Part shown: positions 1 through 8,219 of the stretch, in pieces
Layout: each line of letters opens with the position of its first letter
Position numbering within the stretch: position 1 is the stretch's first letter
DNA from: Mariaggregatimicrobium sp964498785
GTDB lineage: Bacteria; Zhuqueibacterota; Zhuqueibacteria; Thermofontimicrobiales; Thiofontviventaceae
DNA length: 64,000 bases
Direction of reading: 5' to 3'
NCBI GenBank assembly: GCA_964498785.1
Contig: CAZCJL010000003.1
Coordinates: 1 to 64,000 of the forward strand
Translations under genes and position numbers: made by a program
Notes under the pieces: model-generated
Seen by the model: only the letters and a program-made list of their open reading frames with translations
Databases searched by the model: none
What the model was told of the DNA's origin: nothing

Positions 1-288
1 AATTTAAAGAGAATCCGAAAGCTTTGATGCACACCATCAATTATTGAACGGATACAAATATTATTATGCAAGTATTATATTAACAAATATATATTGCAGA
101 TAATATTGCAATCGCTCTACCATTATTCGTTATAATCATCTCTTATTCATCCTGCAACTGCTGCCAAACTTTTGACGATTTGTTTTTTATGTCTCTGATT
201 GTCAAGAATCTCATATTAAAATCCTTGCGCTATCTTATCGTGACTCAATAACATACACAATAGAGGTCTGAAATGCAACACAAAATAT

Positions 289-753
289 TTAAAAATGATT
301 ATGCTTGCTCTGACGAGTCATATTCTCTGAACGCTGAACCGGGCTGTGCTGTGTCTTCTTCTGTGCGTATGTCTTTATTTTCATAAGATGAATCGTAACG
401 CCGACGGCAATACCAAGCAAAATCACACGTACCCACCATTGCGAAACCACCAGCACCGTTGTAAAGGCAATTGTTAGCCATAACAACACGAGAGTGAATA
501 TTTTCTGCTTGACTGGTATGCCTCTTCCTTCCCGATAGTTCCTGATATACTTCCCGCACCAGCGATTGTTCATTAGCCAGTGATAGAACCTCTCCGAGCT
601 GCGAGCATAGCAAATTGCGGCCAGAAGCAGAAAGGGAGTGGTGGGCAACACCGGAAACAATATACCAATCACACCCAATATTACACAAAGCGTACCCACA
701 AAAAACAACAACGCTCTTTTTAGTCCTTGTAATAGCCTCGGTTCGGTCTTCAC
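289..753 (-). CDS. DUF454 (YbaN-like) inner-membrane protein
   Basis: Small integral membrane protein of the DUF454/YbaN family, function unknown. The family core is visible: hydrophobic helix, LFPVLPTTPF motif, the CYARSSERFYHWL stretch, an IRNYREGRGIP loop and two further hydrophobic helices, followed by a basic hydrophilic tail. The open frame continues to 858 (GTG). I prefer the GTG at 751-753, because GGAGAA lies 7 nt upstream (761-766) and the 154-aa product matches the family length. The extra N-terminal part would fall in a direct repeat (786-963) that recurs elsewhere. Family assignment is firm; the start is inferred. Confidence 0.8.
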   Translation of the reverse strand: MKTEPRLLQGLKRALLFFVGTLCVILGVIGILFPVLPTTPFLLLAAICYARSSERFYHWLMNNRWCGKYIRNYREGRGIPVKQKIFTLVLLWLTIAFTTVLVVSQWWVRVILLGIAVGVTIHLMKIKTYAQKKTQHSPVQRSENMTRQSKHNHF

Positions 754-785
754 GTTACTTTTCTCCAATGGTCGCTCATCCGACG

Positions 786-963
786 AGTAACCTGCGATTT
801 CTTGAGGTAGATTAATTCGCTTTTTTCGGCTGATGCGAAGCAGCAGCCGAACCAACACATCCCGCAGTTAAAATGATGGACAGTGAAAATAATATACGCA
901 AATTTTTATCATATTGCAAGCACGCTTTAAGCGGGACTTATTTGAAAGGAGAGGGTTTTGTTT
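786..963. repeat. 178-bp direct repeat, copy 1
   Basis: Aligns without gaps to 2297-2474 at an offset of exactly 1511 bp. From about 847 to 963 the copies are almost identical (one mismatch seen, near 866). The outer 60 bp carry about 15 differences. This copy lies just upstream of the DUF454 start. The two copies bracket the rhuM-like gene. Confidence 0.9.
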
Positions 964-970
964 CCGCCTG

Positions 971-1060
971 ACCCGTTGGATAGACTAATTTGAAATAATG
1001 TTTAAATTAGCAGGATTTGATATTTAGAATAATATCACAGAACACATTTATCCAACGGGT
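971..1060. repeat. 12-bp perfect inverted repeat, 66-bp spacer
   Basis: ACCCGTTGGATA at 971-982 is exactly complementary to TATCCAACGGGT at 1049-1060. It begins 7 bp after the end of direct-repeat copy 1, inside the segment unique to the rhuM insert. It could be the ends of a small palindromic element or a binding-site pair. The rest of 964-1256 shows no gene. Confidence 0.6.
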
Positions 1061-1256
1061 TGAATGAACTCTCGATTATCCCAATTAATTGTGAACCTGT
1101 TGAATCGTGCTGTACGCACCAGTAAGCAGAGTGGTGTGGAGAGCGGGGGGATAAAATTCTTGCCGATCCGATTATCATTACGGACGTGCTATGGAATCAC
1201 AACTTTCTCCTTGTATATATTATAATACTTTTTTCGTTGATGTTTATAATTAAAGA

Positions 1257-2249
1257 TCATTCCAGGTCTTGATTACTATCTAATAGTTTTTTCATTTCAC
1301 GATCAAAATCGGAAATATATTTTTTATCTTCTTTTTTCCTGTACTTTTCATATTCAATTCTTGATTTTTCTAAAGCTTCATTATGACTAAACTTTCCAGC
1401 ATTTACCAGTAATTCCTTTTCACTGATTTTTAGAAAATCATCCAATTTTTTTATCCAGTCAGTCATTTTCATAGTCTTTTTATTTGTAGCTTGTAGTTCT
1501 GCAAAGTCTAAATACATAGAAACTATTAAATTCAACTGTTTTAGCTCTTCTTCTGAAAGATAATTTTTTGCTATTCCAACATCTCGTGCTGTAATATACT
1601 TTCCTTGAAAATTTGTAAGTCCCATAAATGGTTTCTTTGAATCTACTCGTTCATTAATCAATTCTGCTGCTGTTTTACCGTGTATCGCATAATGTATCTT
1701 GTTTTGAACAGTCGCAAAAAACTCTTTTGTCAATTTATCATCTTTTCTATAATCGATACTTGTTGCATAAATATCTGTTATTTTTTGATAGAAGTTTCGC
1801 TCACTGCTTCGAATGTCACGAACTCGTTGTAATAGTTCCTCAAAATATCTTGATCTGGCGCCTTCTTGTTTTAATCGGTCATCATCCATCGTAAATCCTT
1901 TTACAATGTACTCATGAATCCTTTTAGTCGCCCATTGTCTAAACTTGGTACCCTGCCTGGATTTAACTCGATAACCAACTGATATTATTACGTCAAGGTT
2001 ATAGTATTCTACTTGATAATCTTTCCCATCAGCGGCAGTTGTCGCAAAATTTGCGACAACTGAAATTTTATCTAATTCACCTTCTTGGAAAATATTATTG
2101 ATATGTTTACCAATGGTTTTAATATCCCGGCTAAATAGTTCCGCCATTTGATGACGGTTAAGCCACACCGTTTCATCTTGTAAACGAGTTTGAATGCAGA
2201 TTTCCTGATCAGTTGTTTGGTAAATTATGATTTCTGAGTTATGTTTCAC
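1257..2249 (-). CDS. RhuM-family protein
   Basis: A 330-aa protein of the virulence RhuM family (named after a Salmonella pathogenicity-island gene); its biochemical role is not established. Family features are the N-terminal 'IIIYQTTDQEICIQTRLQDE' start, the WLNRHQMAELFSRDIKTIGKH segment (KilA-N/antirepressor-like helix-turn-helix), YYNLDVIISVGYRVKS, GTKFRQWATKRIHEYIVKG, and a long charged helical C-terminus. The gene sits alone between the two direct-repeat copies and next to a restriction-modification pair, the usual company of RhuM genes in mobile or defence regions. ATG start at 2249. A role in DNA binding or defence is inference. Confidence 0.85.
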   Translation of the reverse strand: MKHNSEIIIYQTTDQEICIQTRLQDETVWLNRHQMAELFSRDIKTIGKHINNIFQEGELDKISVVANFATTAADGKDYQVEYYNLDVIISVGYRVKSRQGTKFRQWATKRIHEYIVKGFTMDDDRLKQEGARSRYFEELLQRVRDIRSSERNFYQKITDIYATSIDYRKDDKLTKEFFATVQNKIHYAIHGKTAAELINERVDSKKPFMGLTNFQGKYITARDVGIAKNYLSEEELKQLNLIVSMYLDFAELQATNKKTMKMTDWIKKLDDFLKISEKELLVNAGKFSHNEALEKSRIEYEKYRKKEDKKYISDFDREMKKLLDSNQDLE

Positions 2250-2296
2250 ACTTTATGCTTTCTGTAAATTCTTTTATATATTTAGTGTAACCGGCC

Positions 2297-2474
2297 AGTA
2301 ACCTATTATTTCTTGATTCAGGTTGACTCACTTTTTTCGGCTAATGCCAGGCGCCAGCCGAACCAACACATCCCGCACTTAAAATGATGGACAGTGAAAA
2401 TAATATACGCAAATTTTTATCATATTGCAAGCACGCTTTAAGCGGGACTTATTTGAAAGGAGAGGGTTTTGTTT
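2297..2474. repeat. 178-bp direct repeat, copy 2
   Basis: Partner of 786-963 (offset 1511 bp). It lies between rhuM and the HNH gene. The GTG that opens the long form of the DUF454 frame is preserved here, but a TGA follows after about 14 codons, so this copy is non-coding. The remaining sequence to 2576 shows only a short frame that I do not accept as a gene. Confidence 0.9.
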
Positions 2475-2576
2475 ACACTCATGAACTTTAAGGTGGATGA
2501 ACGAAAAGAAACGCCCCTTACGTTTCCGTTGGGGGATTGTGGGAGAAAAATCTACAGCTTCTTGATTATACAAAAA

Positions 2577-3308
2577 TCATTTATTATTTATTAGGTTAGC
2601 CACAATTTTCTTAACAAATTCAGGCAAATCTACTTCATATTTTTTTGCATATGATTTTAGCTTTTCATAAATTTTTATTTCATCACCTTCCCACTGTAAA
2701 TCTAATCGTCTAATTTCTTTCATCGCAATATGATCATATTCAGTTGGATTTGCCCAATAACAATTTTTACATATTTGGGACGATTTCTTATCAGACCAGT
2801 TAGGACAATGCTCACATGACCAGGATTTTGCTCTATTGCAGGAACCACATAAAAGCATATAATCAGATAAATTCTGTTCCGAAGTATGAGGATCACCACT
2901 TATTTCATAAGGTACACGATGATCGACTTGTAAATATCTTTTTTCAAAATGCCCAGTACATATATAACATTTTTCAGCACCGTCTGCATATAATTGATCT
3001 TTTAAAGATTTTGAAAAAACTTGTCTGCCATGTAGCTTACCTTTTTTAATCTTTGAAAGATCACCAAATTTATATGCCGCTATATTTCTTCCATCGCTTG
3101 ATTTAACTCGGTAGGTTTCAAGAGGAATGCCCGATTCTCTTACATCTCGAGCAGCTCTGGGAGGATGATTATAACCATAGTCTTTTTCAAGTTGCTCAGT
3201 TGTTATGAATCCCTTGTCTAAAATATGTTGAATTACAATTTTTGCACGTTTATTTGTTATTGTTTCCAAAATTTTTAATATTTCATCAGGTACCTTTTTT
3301 GATTTCAT
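2577..3308 (-). CDS. HNH endonuclease, probable type II restriction enzyme
   Basis: A 243-aa protein with an N-terminal winged-helix-like region (KRAKIVIQHILDKGFITTEQ) and a C-terminal HNH core. CYIC, then the catalytic-type QVDHRVPYE, then CGSCNRAKSW give the Cys pairs and His of a zinc-stabilised HNH fold. A second Cys cluster (CEHC, CKNC) follows. The gene lies directly downstream of a DNA adenine methylase with near-overlapping ends, the layout of a type II restriction-modification operon. The frame opens at a TTG (3320). The ATG at 3306-3308 with GGAA upstream is the more likely start. Target sequence cannot be read from the protein. Confidence 0.8.
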   Translation of the reverse strand: MKSKKVPDEILKILETITNKRAKIVIQHILDKGFITTEQLEKDYGYNHPPRAARDVRESGIPLETYRVKSSDGRNIAAYKFGDLSKIKKGKLHGRQVFSKSLKDQLYADGAEKCYICTGHFEKRYLQVDHRVPYEISGDPHTSEQNLSDYMLLCGSCNRAKSWSCEHCPNWSDKKSSQICKNCYWANPTEYDHIAMKEIRRLDLQWEGDEIKIYEKLKSYAKKYEVDLPEFVKKIVANLINNK

Positions 3309-3321
3309 AATTAATTCCAAT

Positions 3322-4227
3322 TTAAAATGTCAGTTCAAGTTGCGAATTAAAATTGTTCATAATTTCATCAGTAGAAAATGGTAACCTGTCGACCAATGCT
3401 TCAGAAAGATATAAAGATTCATAAGTATAATCTTTGCCGCCTAATAATGTTGATTGAGATGATCTCCCTGCTTTAATTTCAAGTTTATGAAGATTTAACC
3501 AATCTGGTATTGATGTGCCGTAAGTTATTGCTCCACACCTGCCATCATAGCTAAGAATGTAAGATATTTTCCTTGTATTTAATTCATTAAGTTCTTCAAT
3601 TAACTGATCATGATTAACTCCTTCAATGTAACGAGGATCTCTATTACGACAAACACCTTGATATGGGGGATCCATATAAATTAAATCTTTTGGTGAAGCA
3701 AGAGCAAATATTTCTTTATAATCTCTGCTTGTTATTGTAATTCGATTCTTTAAAAGGTGAGATGTAGCAAAAATATCATTTTTCATTTCTTTTGGATTTC
3801 GTCCCTTCCGTCGATTATCAGGACTTTGATTAAATTCTCCATTGGCATTATAACGTACTGATGCTTTTACGCATCGAGCTAGTAAATACAAAAAATATTC
3901 AGGTTTGTGAGTTTGATTAAATAAATCCCGGATTTTATTGTAGTATTCTCTTTCCTGCCCTAATTGTTCATTCCATAATTTTTTATAATTATCTGAAATC
4001 CTTTGCGGATCATTAACAATCTCTTGAAAAAGTGAAATTAATGGTTTATTAATATCGTTAATATGAAAATTAGATGCTTTACCGTTTTGAGCCGTAGCTA
4101 TTGTTATGGCAGCTGATCCTGAAAATGGTTCTATTAAAGTCTCAATATCTAAGGGAAAAAAGGGTAATATGTATTTGGCGATATTTCTTTTACTTCCCTG
4201 ATATGGGATAGGATGTGGCACTTTCAT
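3322..4227 (-). CDS. D12-class DNA adenine N6-methyltransferase (Dam-like)
   Basis: A 301-aa SAM-dependent adenine methylase of the Dam/D12 (alpha) class. Motif order is as expected: N-terminal PYQGSKRNIAKYILPFF (motif X), LIEPFSGSAAIT (SAM-binding motif I), FHINDINKPLISLF (motif II), and DLIYMDPPYQG (catalytic motif IV, DPPY). It is first in the operon, with the HNH nuclease following after about 13 nt from the chosen ATG. It would protect host DNA from that nuclease. The sequence specificity (GATC or other) is not determinable by eye. No solitary-Dam context (mutH, seqA) is present, so a restriction partner is the best reading. Confidence 0.9.
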   Translation of the reverse strand: MKVPHPIPYQGSKRNIAKYILPFFPLDIETLIEPFSGSAAITIATAQNGKASNFHINDINKPLISLFQEIVNDPQRISDNYKKLWNEQLGQEREYYNKIRDLFNQTHKPEYFLYLLARCVKASVRYNANGEFNQSPDNRRKGRNPKEMKNDIFATSHLLKNRITITSRDYKEIFALASPKDLIYMDPPYQGVCRNRDPRYIEGVNHDQLIEELNELNTRKISYILSYDGRCGAITYGTSIPDWLNLHKLEIKAGRSSQSTLLGGKDYTYESLYLSEALVDRLPFSTDEIMNNFNSQLELTF

Positions 4228-4406
4228 ATTATTCTTTCTACATTCGTAACGTGAACAGAATTTTCTTACAATTTGAATATTATACAGAAAGATGATACTT
4301 CAAATATTTTGATTAAAATCATCAAGTAAAAATAAGCTATACAGGAAAGACGACTGTAATAAATTTAACAAATACATCACAAAATGTCAACCGAAAAATA
4401 GCTGCT

Positions 4407-5069
4407 TCAGCAAGACATAACATGATAACAAAACTTTTTCAATCTGTCTTCATTTAAATTGCCGCTGACACGCAGGCCGCTGCACACATCCACGCCAAAG
4501 GGGCGGACGGCGGTAATGGCGTGCTGGATATTGTCGGGAGTTAAGCCACCGGCGAGGTAAACCGGCGTCAGGACGGTTTCGACGATGCGGCGGCTGATTT
4601 GCCAATCATGAATGCGACCGGTACCGCCCAGCTTTTTTACCTGAAGCTGCGGATTGCCGGAATCCAGTAAAATCGCGTTCACGTGGGGAGCAATGCGGTT
4701 GGCTTCGTCAACAGATTCGGGGCCGGTCACGTGAATGACCTGCATAATGGAAATCCCCGGAATTGTGTTCCGAAAATCACGATAAGAACCGGATTCAAGC
4801 CGGTCGCATAGTTGAATGGTGTTTACGCCGGTGCGTTTTTGCTGATCAATAATGGACCCAGTATCCACCTGGCTGGTCAGTAAAACCGACGCCACGCCAG
4901 GCGGAATTGTTGCGGCAATTTGTTGAATCAATTCTTCGGAAATGACGCCCGGACCACCGGGCATGTTCGAGACGAGTCCCACAGCCGACGCGCCATACGC
5001 AATCGCCAGTTTTGCCTCTTCAATACTGTTGATACAGCAAATTTTTATGCGGGGAACAGGTCGTTGCAT
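4407..5069 (-). CDS. trpF: Phosphoribosylanthranilate isomerase-family protein
   Basis: A 220-aa (beta/alpha)8 enzyme matching TrpF, which converts phosphoribosylanthranilate to CdRP in tryptophan synthesis. Visible landmarks: N-terminal RIKICCI carrying the catalytic Cys (usual form KICGIT), the AILLDS strand with the acid Asp, GGTGRIHDW, the phosphate-binding LAGGLTPDNI, and GVDVCSGL. It is last in an argG-argH-trpF run (12 nt after argH), with no other trp gene in the window. The motif change (Gly to Cys after the catalytic Cys) and QLCDR in place of QLHG make it a divergent member. Its substrate may therefore differ. Confidence 0.75.
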   Translation of the reverse strand: MQRPVPRIKICCINSIEEAKLAIAYGASAVGLVSNMPGGPGVISEELIQQIAATIPPGVASVLLTSQVDTGSIIDQQKRTGVNTIQLCDRLESGSYRDFRNTIPGISIMQVIHVTGPESVDEANRIAPHVNAILLDSGNPQLQVKKLGGTGRIHDWQISRRIVETVLTPVYLAGGLTPDNIQHAITAVRPFGVDVCSGLRVSGNLNEDRLKKFCYHVMSC

Positions 5070-5081
5070 GAAAGCTCTCCG

Positions 5082-6257
5082 TTAATACTTTTTCGAGATT
5101 TTGCGGTACGCATCCCGGAACGGAACGCCTTCCTGCACCAGTTTATAAACTTCTGCCGTTGCGTACAGTTCGTCGGTCATCGCTCGCTGACAATTTTCTC
5201 TGTTGACTTTCAATCCGGAAAACACACGAGCCATCATGGACAGGCAATTTTGGGTAATGGCCAGACCGTTCATCACCGGCGCTTTGGTGAGTTGAAAATC
5301 ACGATGATAGCCGGAAATCAGATTCGCGGTGATCTGTTTGATCTGCATTTCACAGTTAACAACCACATGATACTTTGCGCGAATCAATTCCAGAACATCG
5401 GGATTTTTCTTTTGCGGCATGATGGAACTGCCGGTGCACATTTCTGCCGGCAATTCGTAAAAGGCAAATTCCGGCAGACTGAACATGATCAGGTCTGTCG
5501 CGATTTTGTTCAAATCAAACATAATCATACCCGCCAGGTGCAGCAGCGCAGCTTCGAATTTTCCGCGACTGTGCTGCACATATATCGGATTTTTCTGAAC
5601 ATGGTCGAATCCCAAAATTTTCGCTGTATAGTCACGATCCAGTTTTAGTGGAATGCCGTAACCCGCTCCGGATCCCAGTGGCGACTGATCGATCAGATTT
5701 TTAATGCTGGTGAGTATGTCGCGATTATCCGTCATGGAATCGACAAACGCCGTCACCCACATCGAAACAGATGACGGCATTGCTTTTCGGGTATGCGTAA
5801 ATCCGGGAATTTCGATATCGCCGAACGCATCATTAAATGTATTCAAATCCTGAATCAATTCATTTATCAACGTTTCAAGGTGATTGAGCTCCTGCTTGTA
5901 ATAAAGCCGCAGCGCAGTCAGTACCTGATCATTCCTCGACCGCGCGGTGTGAATCTTTTTTCCCAGATCACCCAGTTTTTTTGTTAAATGATTTTCAATC
6001 GCCGTATGGCAATCTTCCTGCTCTTTTTCGATGACAAACTTGCCTTTCCTGTCCAGTTCGATGAGATTGTTCAGTTCAATAGTGAGTTTCTGAACCTGAT
6101 CGGTTGACAGAATTCCAATTTTACCGAGCATTTTGGCATGGGCAATGGATGCCAGGCAATCGAACTTCACCAGTTTTTGGTCGAGGATATAATCATCTCC
6201 CACGGTAAAATCGATCACCTGTTTATCGATGCTGTGTCCCCTGTCCCATAATTTCAT
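5082..6257 (-). CDS. argH: Argininosuccinate lyase
   Basis: Splits argininosuccinate into arginine and fumarate, the last step of arginine synthesis, as a homotetramer. Recognised by MKLWDRGHSIDKQVIDFTVG at the N-terminus, HTARSRNDQV, FTHTRKAMPSS, and the fumarase-superfamily signature GSSIMPQKKNPD. At 391 aa it is about 60 residues shorter than usual. It stops right after VPFRDAYRKISKKY, so the usual C-terminal helical extension is absent. The following DNA encodes trpF and holds no leftover frame. The start has AAGGGGAC upstream. Only 9 nt separate it from argG. Confidence 0.92.
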   Translation of the reverse strand: MKLWDRGHSIDKQVIDFTVGDDYILDQKLVKFDCLASIAHAKMLGKIGILSTDQVQKLTIELNNLIELDRKGKFVIEKEQEDCHTAIENHLTKKLGDLGKKIHTARSRNDQVLTALRLYYKQELNHLETLINELIQDLNTFNDAFGDIEIPGFTHTRKAMPSSVSMWVTAFVDSMTDNRDILTSIKNLIDQSPLGSGAGYGIPLKLDRDYTAKILGFDHVQKNPIYVQHSRGKFEAALLHLAGMIMFDLNKIATDLIMFSLPEFAFYELPAEMCTGSSIMPQKKNPDVLELIRAKYHVVVNCEMQIKQITANLISGYHRDFQLTKAPVMNGLAITQNCLSMMARVFSGLKVNRENCQRAMTDELYATAEVYKLVQEGVPFRDAYRKISKKY

Positions 6258-6266
6258 AATGTCCCC

Positions 6267-7523
6267 TTATTTGATTTTTCGACGCCAGTCGTACGGTTTT
6301 CGTTTTCTCAATACCAGATTGTGTGCTTTCAGCCGAATGGCATTAATATTAATAAAGCCGGTGGAATCCGTCGCGTCAAAATCGCCTTCCACCTCCATGC
6401 TGGATAAATCCTGGTCATAGAGCGATGTATGCGATTCCCGACCGATCACATTTACATTTCCTTTATACAAAGAAACATACACAATCCCGTCGATGGCTTC
6501 CTGGCTTTTTTCAAATGCATTGAACAGAAAATCCATTTCCGGCGAAAACCAGAATCCGTTGTAGATCAATTCCGAGAATTTGGAAATTAGGCCATCCCGG
6601 ATGTGCATCACTTCTTTATCCATGGCAATGCCTTCCAGGTCTTTGTGCGCAGCCCATAAAATTGTAGCTCCGGGCGATTCATAAATCCCGCGGGATTTAA
6701 TTCCGATGAATCGGTTTTCCACCATATCCACGCGGCCGATGCCGTTCATGCTGCCCAGTTCATTCAGATACAGGAACAGCTCCAGCGGTTTGATCTTTGT
6801 GGTGTTATCATTCTCATTAACGACTTTTACCGGAGCGCCGTCTTTAAAATGAATTTGAATAATCGTCTCTGTATCCGGCGCTTCTTTGGGCGAACGGGAG
6901 ATACTGTACACATTATCTGGTGCGCGGAATTTCGGATCCTCCAGAATTCCGGCTTCATGGCTGATGTGCATTAAATTCTCGTCCTCGCTGTACGACTTTT
7001 GGGTCGTGGCAGTGACCGGAATTCCGTGCTTCTTTGCATAATTGATTAAATCGGTTCGGCCTTTAAACTGCTGCAAAAATTCAGGATTTTTCCACGGCGC
7101 AATGACGTTGACATCCGGTTTAAGTGCGTAATACGCCAGCTCGAAACGCACCTGGTCGTTCCCTTTACCAGTTGCTCCGTGCGAAACGTATTGCGCTTTT
7201 TCCTTTTCAACGACTTCAATTTGCGCCTTTGCAAGCAGTGGCCGCGCCAGCGAGGTGCCAAGCAAATAACGGCCTTCATAAATTGCGTTCCCTTTCAACG
7301 CCTGAAAAATGTAATCCGTGACAAACTCCTCGCGCAGGTCCATCACGTACACTTTGGATGCGCCGGTTTCGTGCGCTTTTTTCTTCACCGCTTCGAAATC
7401 ATCTTTTTGTCCGACATTGCCCACAAAGCAAACGACTTTATAGCCTTTTTCTGCAAGCCATTTCAATATAACAGAAGTATCCAGACCTCCGCTATAGGCC
7501 AGTACCACTTTTTTTTCTGCCAT
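6267..7523 (-). CDS. argG: Argininosuccinate synthase
   Basis: ATP-dependent condensation of citrulline and aspartate to argininosuccinate. The 418-aa length and all landmarks fit: N-terminal PP-loop AYSGGLDTSVIL, YEGRYLLGTSLARPLLAK, SHGATGKGNDQVRFE (citrulline/aspartate site), APWKNPEF, and GAPVKVVNE. First gene of the argG-argH-trpF operon. The start is preceded by AGGAGG (7525-7532 region). The 336-bp upstream gap carries the promoter and a dispersed repeat. Confidence 0.96.
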   Translation of the reverse strand: MAEKKVVLAYSGGLDTSVILKWLAEKGYKVVCFVGNVGQKDDFEAVKKKAHETGASKVYVMDLREEFVTDYIFQALKGNAIYEGRYLLGTSLARPLLAKAQIEVVEKEKAQYVSHGATGKGNDQVRFELAYYALKPDVNVIAPWKNPEFLQQFKGRTDLINYAKKHGIPVTATTQKSYSEDENLMHISHEAGILEDPKFRAPDNVYSISRSPKEAPDTETIIQIHFKDGAPVKVVNENDNTTKIKPLELFLYLNELGSMNGIGRVDMVENRFIGIKSRGIYESPGATILWAAHKDLEGIAMDKEVMHIRDGLISKFSELIYNGFWFSPEMDFLFNAFEKSQEAIDGIVYVSLYKGNVNVIGRESHTSLYDQDLSSMEVEGDFDATDSTGFININAIRLKAHNLVLRKRKPYDWRRKIK

Positions 7524-7640
7524 AACATCCTCCTTATTGTTGATGTTTGTTTTACTCTCCTTACGTTCCCCAAAAAGTGATAGTTAAAAATAAGTATGTT
7601 ATTAAAAATTCTAAAATGAAAATTGCAATCCTGTGCCGGT

Positions 7641-7690
7641 ACCACAGATGACGCAGATTTCGCAGATAAAAAATTTGTGTAATCTGTGGT
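7641..7690. repeat. Dispersed intergenic palindrome (CACAGAT...CGCAGAT type)
   Basis: ACCACAGAT at 7641-7649 pairs with ATCTGTGGT at 7682-7690, enclosing CGCAGATTTCGCAGAT. Phrases of this form recur between genes in many bacterial phyla and have no agreed function. It lies in the 336-bp gap upstream of argG; I see nothing else distinctive in that gap. No second full copy was noticed in the window. Confidence 0.55.
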
Positions 7691-7859
7691 CAATCTTTAA
7701 TTTTTATATACTATAGAGATTTAACGACAAATTCAAATAAATCGTTTTAGAAATTTAAATGATAAATTAAATTAAGATATGAAATTATTGGAAGGTTGTC
7801 AAGAAATTAATAAATTGAAATGTGAAAAATTGACATCAGAAAAGAAGATTCAATTGAAC

Positions 7860-8219
7860 TTATCGTTTCAACAAAACCCCATTCATTCCCTGCCCATTAT
7901 GAATCGCATAGATCGTGTTCATCTCATCTTCGGAACAGGAATAGAGCACTTTGATTTCCGAGTCCCGTTTTTGCATATCAACGATGCACATCACCGCGTC
8001 CACCCTGTTCGATTGCGCTTTTCCGATCCAGATATCGATGCCGTCGCCATCGGAAGAGGTGGTATTTTTCAGATAGCCGTAATCCATGGGATAAACAAGA
8101 CCCGGATACCGCGGGTGTGTTGATCCCTGCGGGCGATCAATGATAATTTCCGAGGTACGGACAAGCTGATCCAGGCTGTGCCAAAACGTTTCGTTTACTT
8201 TGTAGTTACTCGTCGTCAT
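7860..8219 (-). CDS. Short inorganic pyrophosphatase-like protein
   Basis: A 119-aa protein related to soluble family I inorganic pyrophosphatases, which hydrolyse PPi. It has DRPQGSTHPRYPGLVYPMDYGYL followed by SSDGDGIDIWIG. These correspond to the substrate-binding segment and the Asp-rich metal-binding motif (DxDxxD). It is about 50 residues shorter than classical Ppa, and the downstream conserved Asp/Lys strand is reduced to IVDMQKRDSEIKVL. Catalysis is plausible but unproven. The start (SD GGAGTGG) lies inside the end of the NYN gene (14-nt overlap), implying translational coupling. Last gene of a three-gene operon. Confidence 0.75.
   Translation of the reverse strand: MTTSNYKVNETFWHSLDQLVRTSEIIIDRPQGSTHPRYPGLVYPMDYGYLKNTTSSDGDGIDIWIGKAQSNRVDAVMCIVDMQKRDSEIKVLYSCSEDEMNTIYAIHNGQGMNGVLLKR

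Noticed and set aside
2379..2573. 64-codon minus-strand frame with a Cys/Lys-rich product
   Set aside because: Half of it lies in the non-coding direct repeat, no ribosome site or family match was seen, and the frame is not preserved in the other repeat copy.
4920..5648. 242-codon antisense frame across trpF and argH
   Set aside because: It covers the catalytic signature of ArgH on the other strand and has no recognisable domain.
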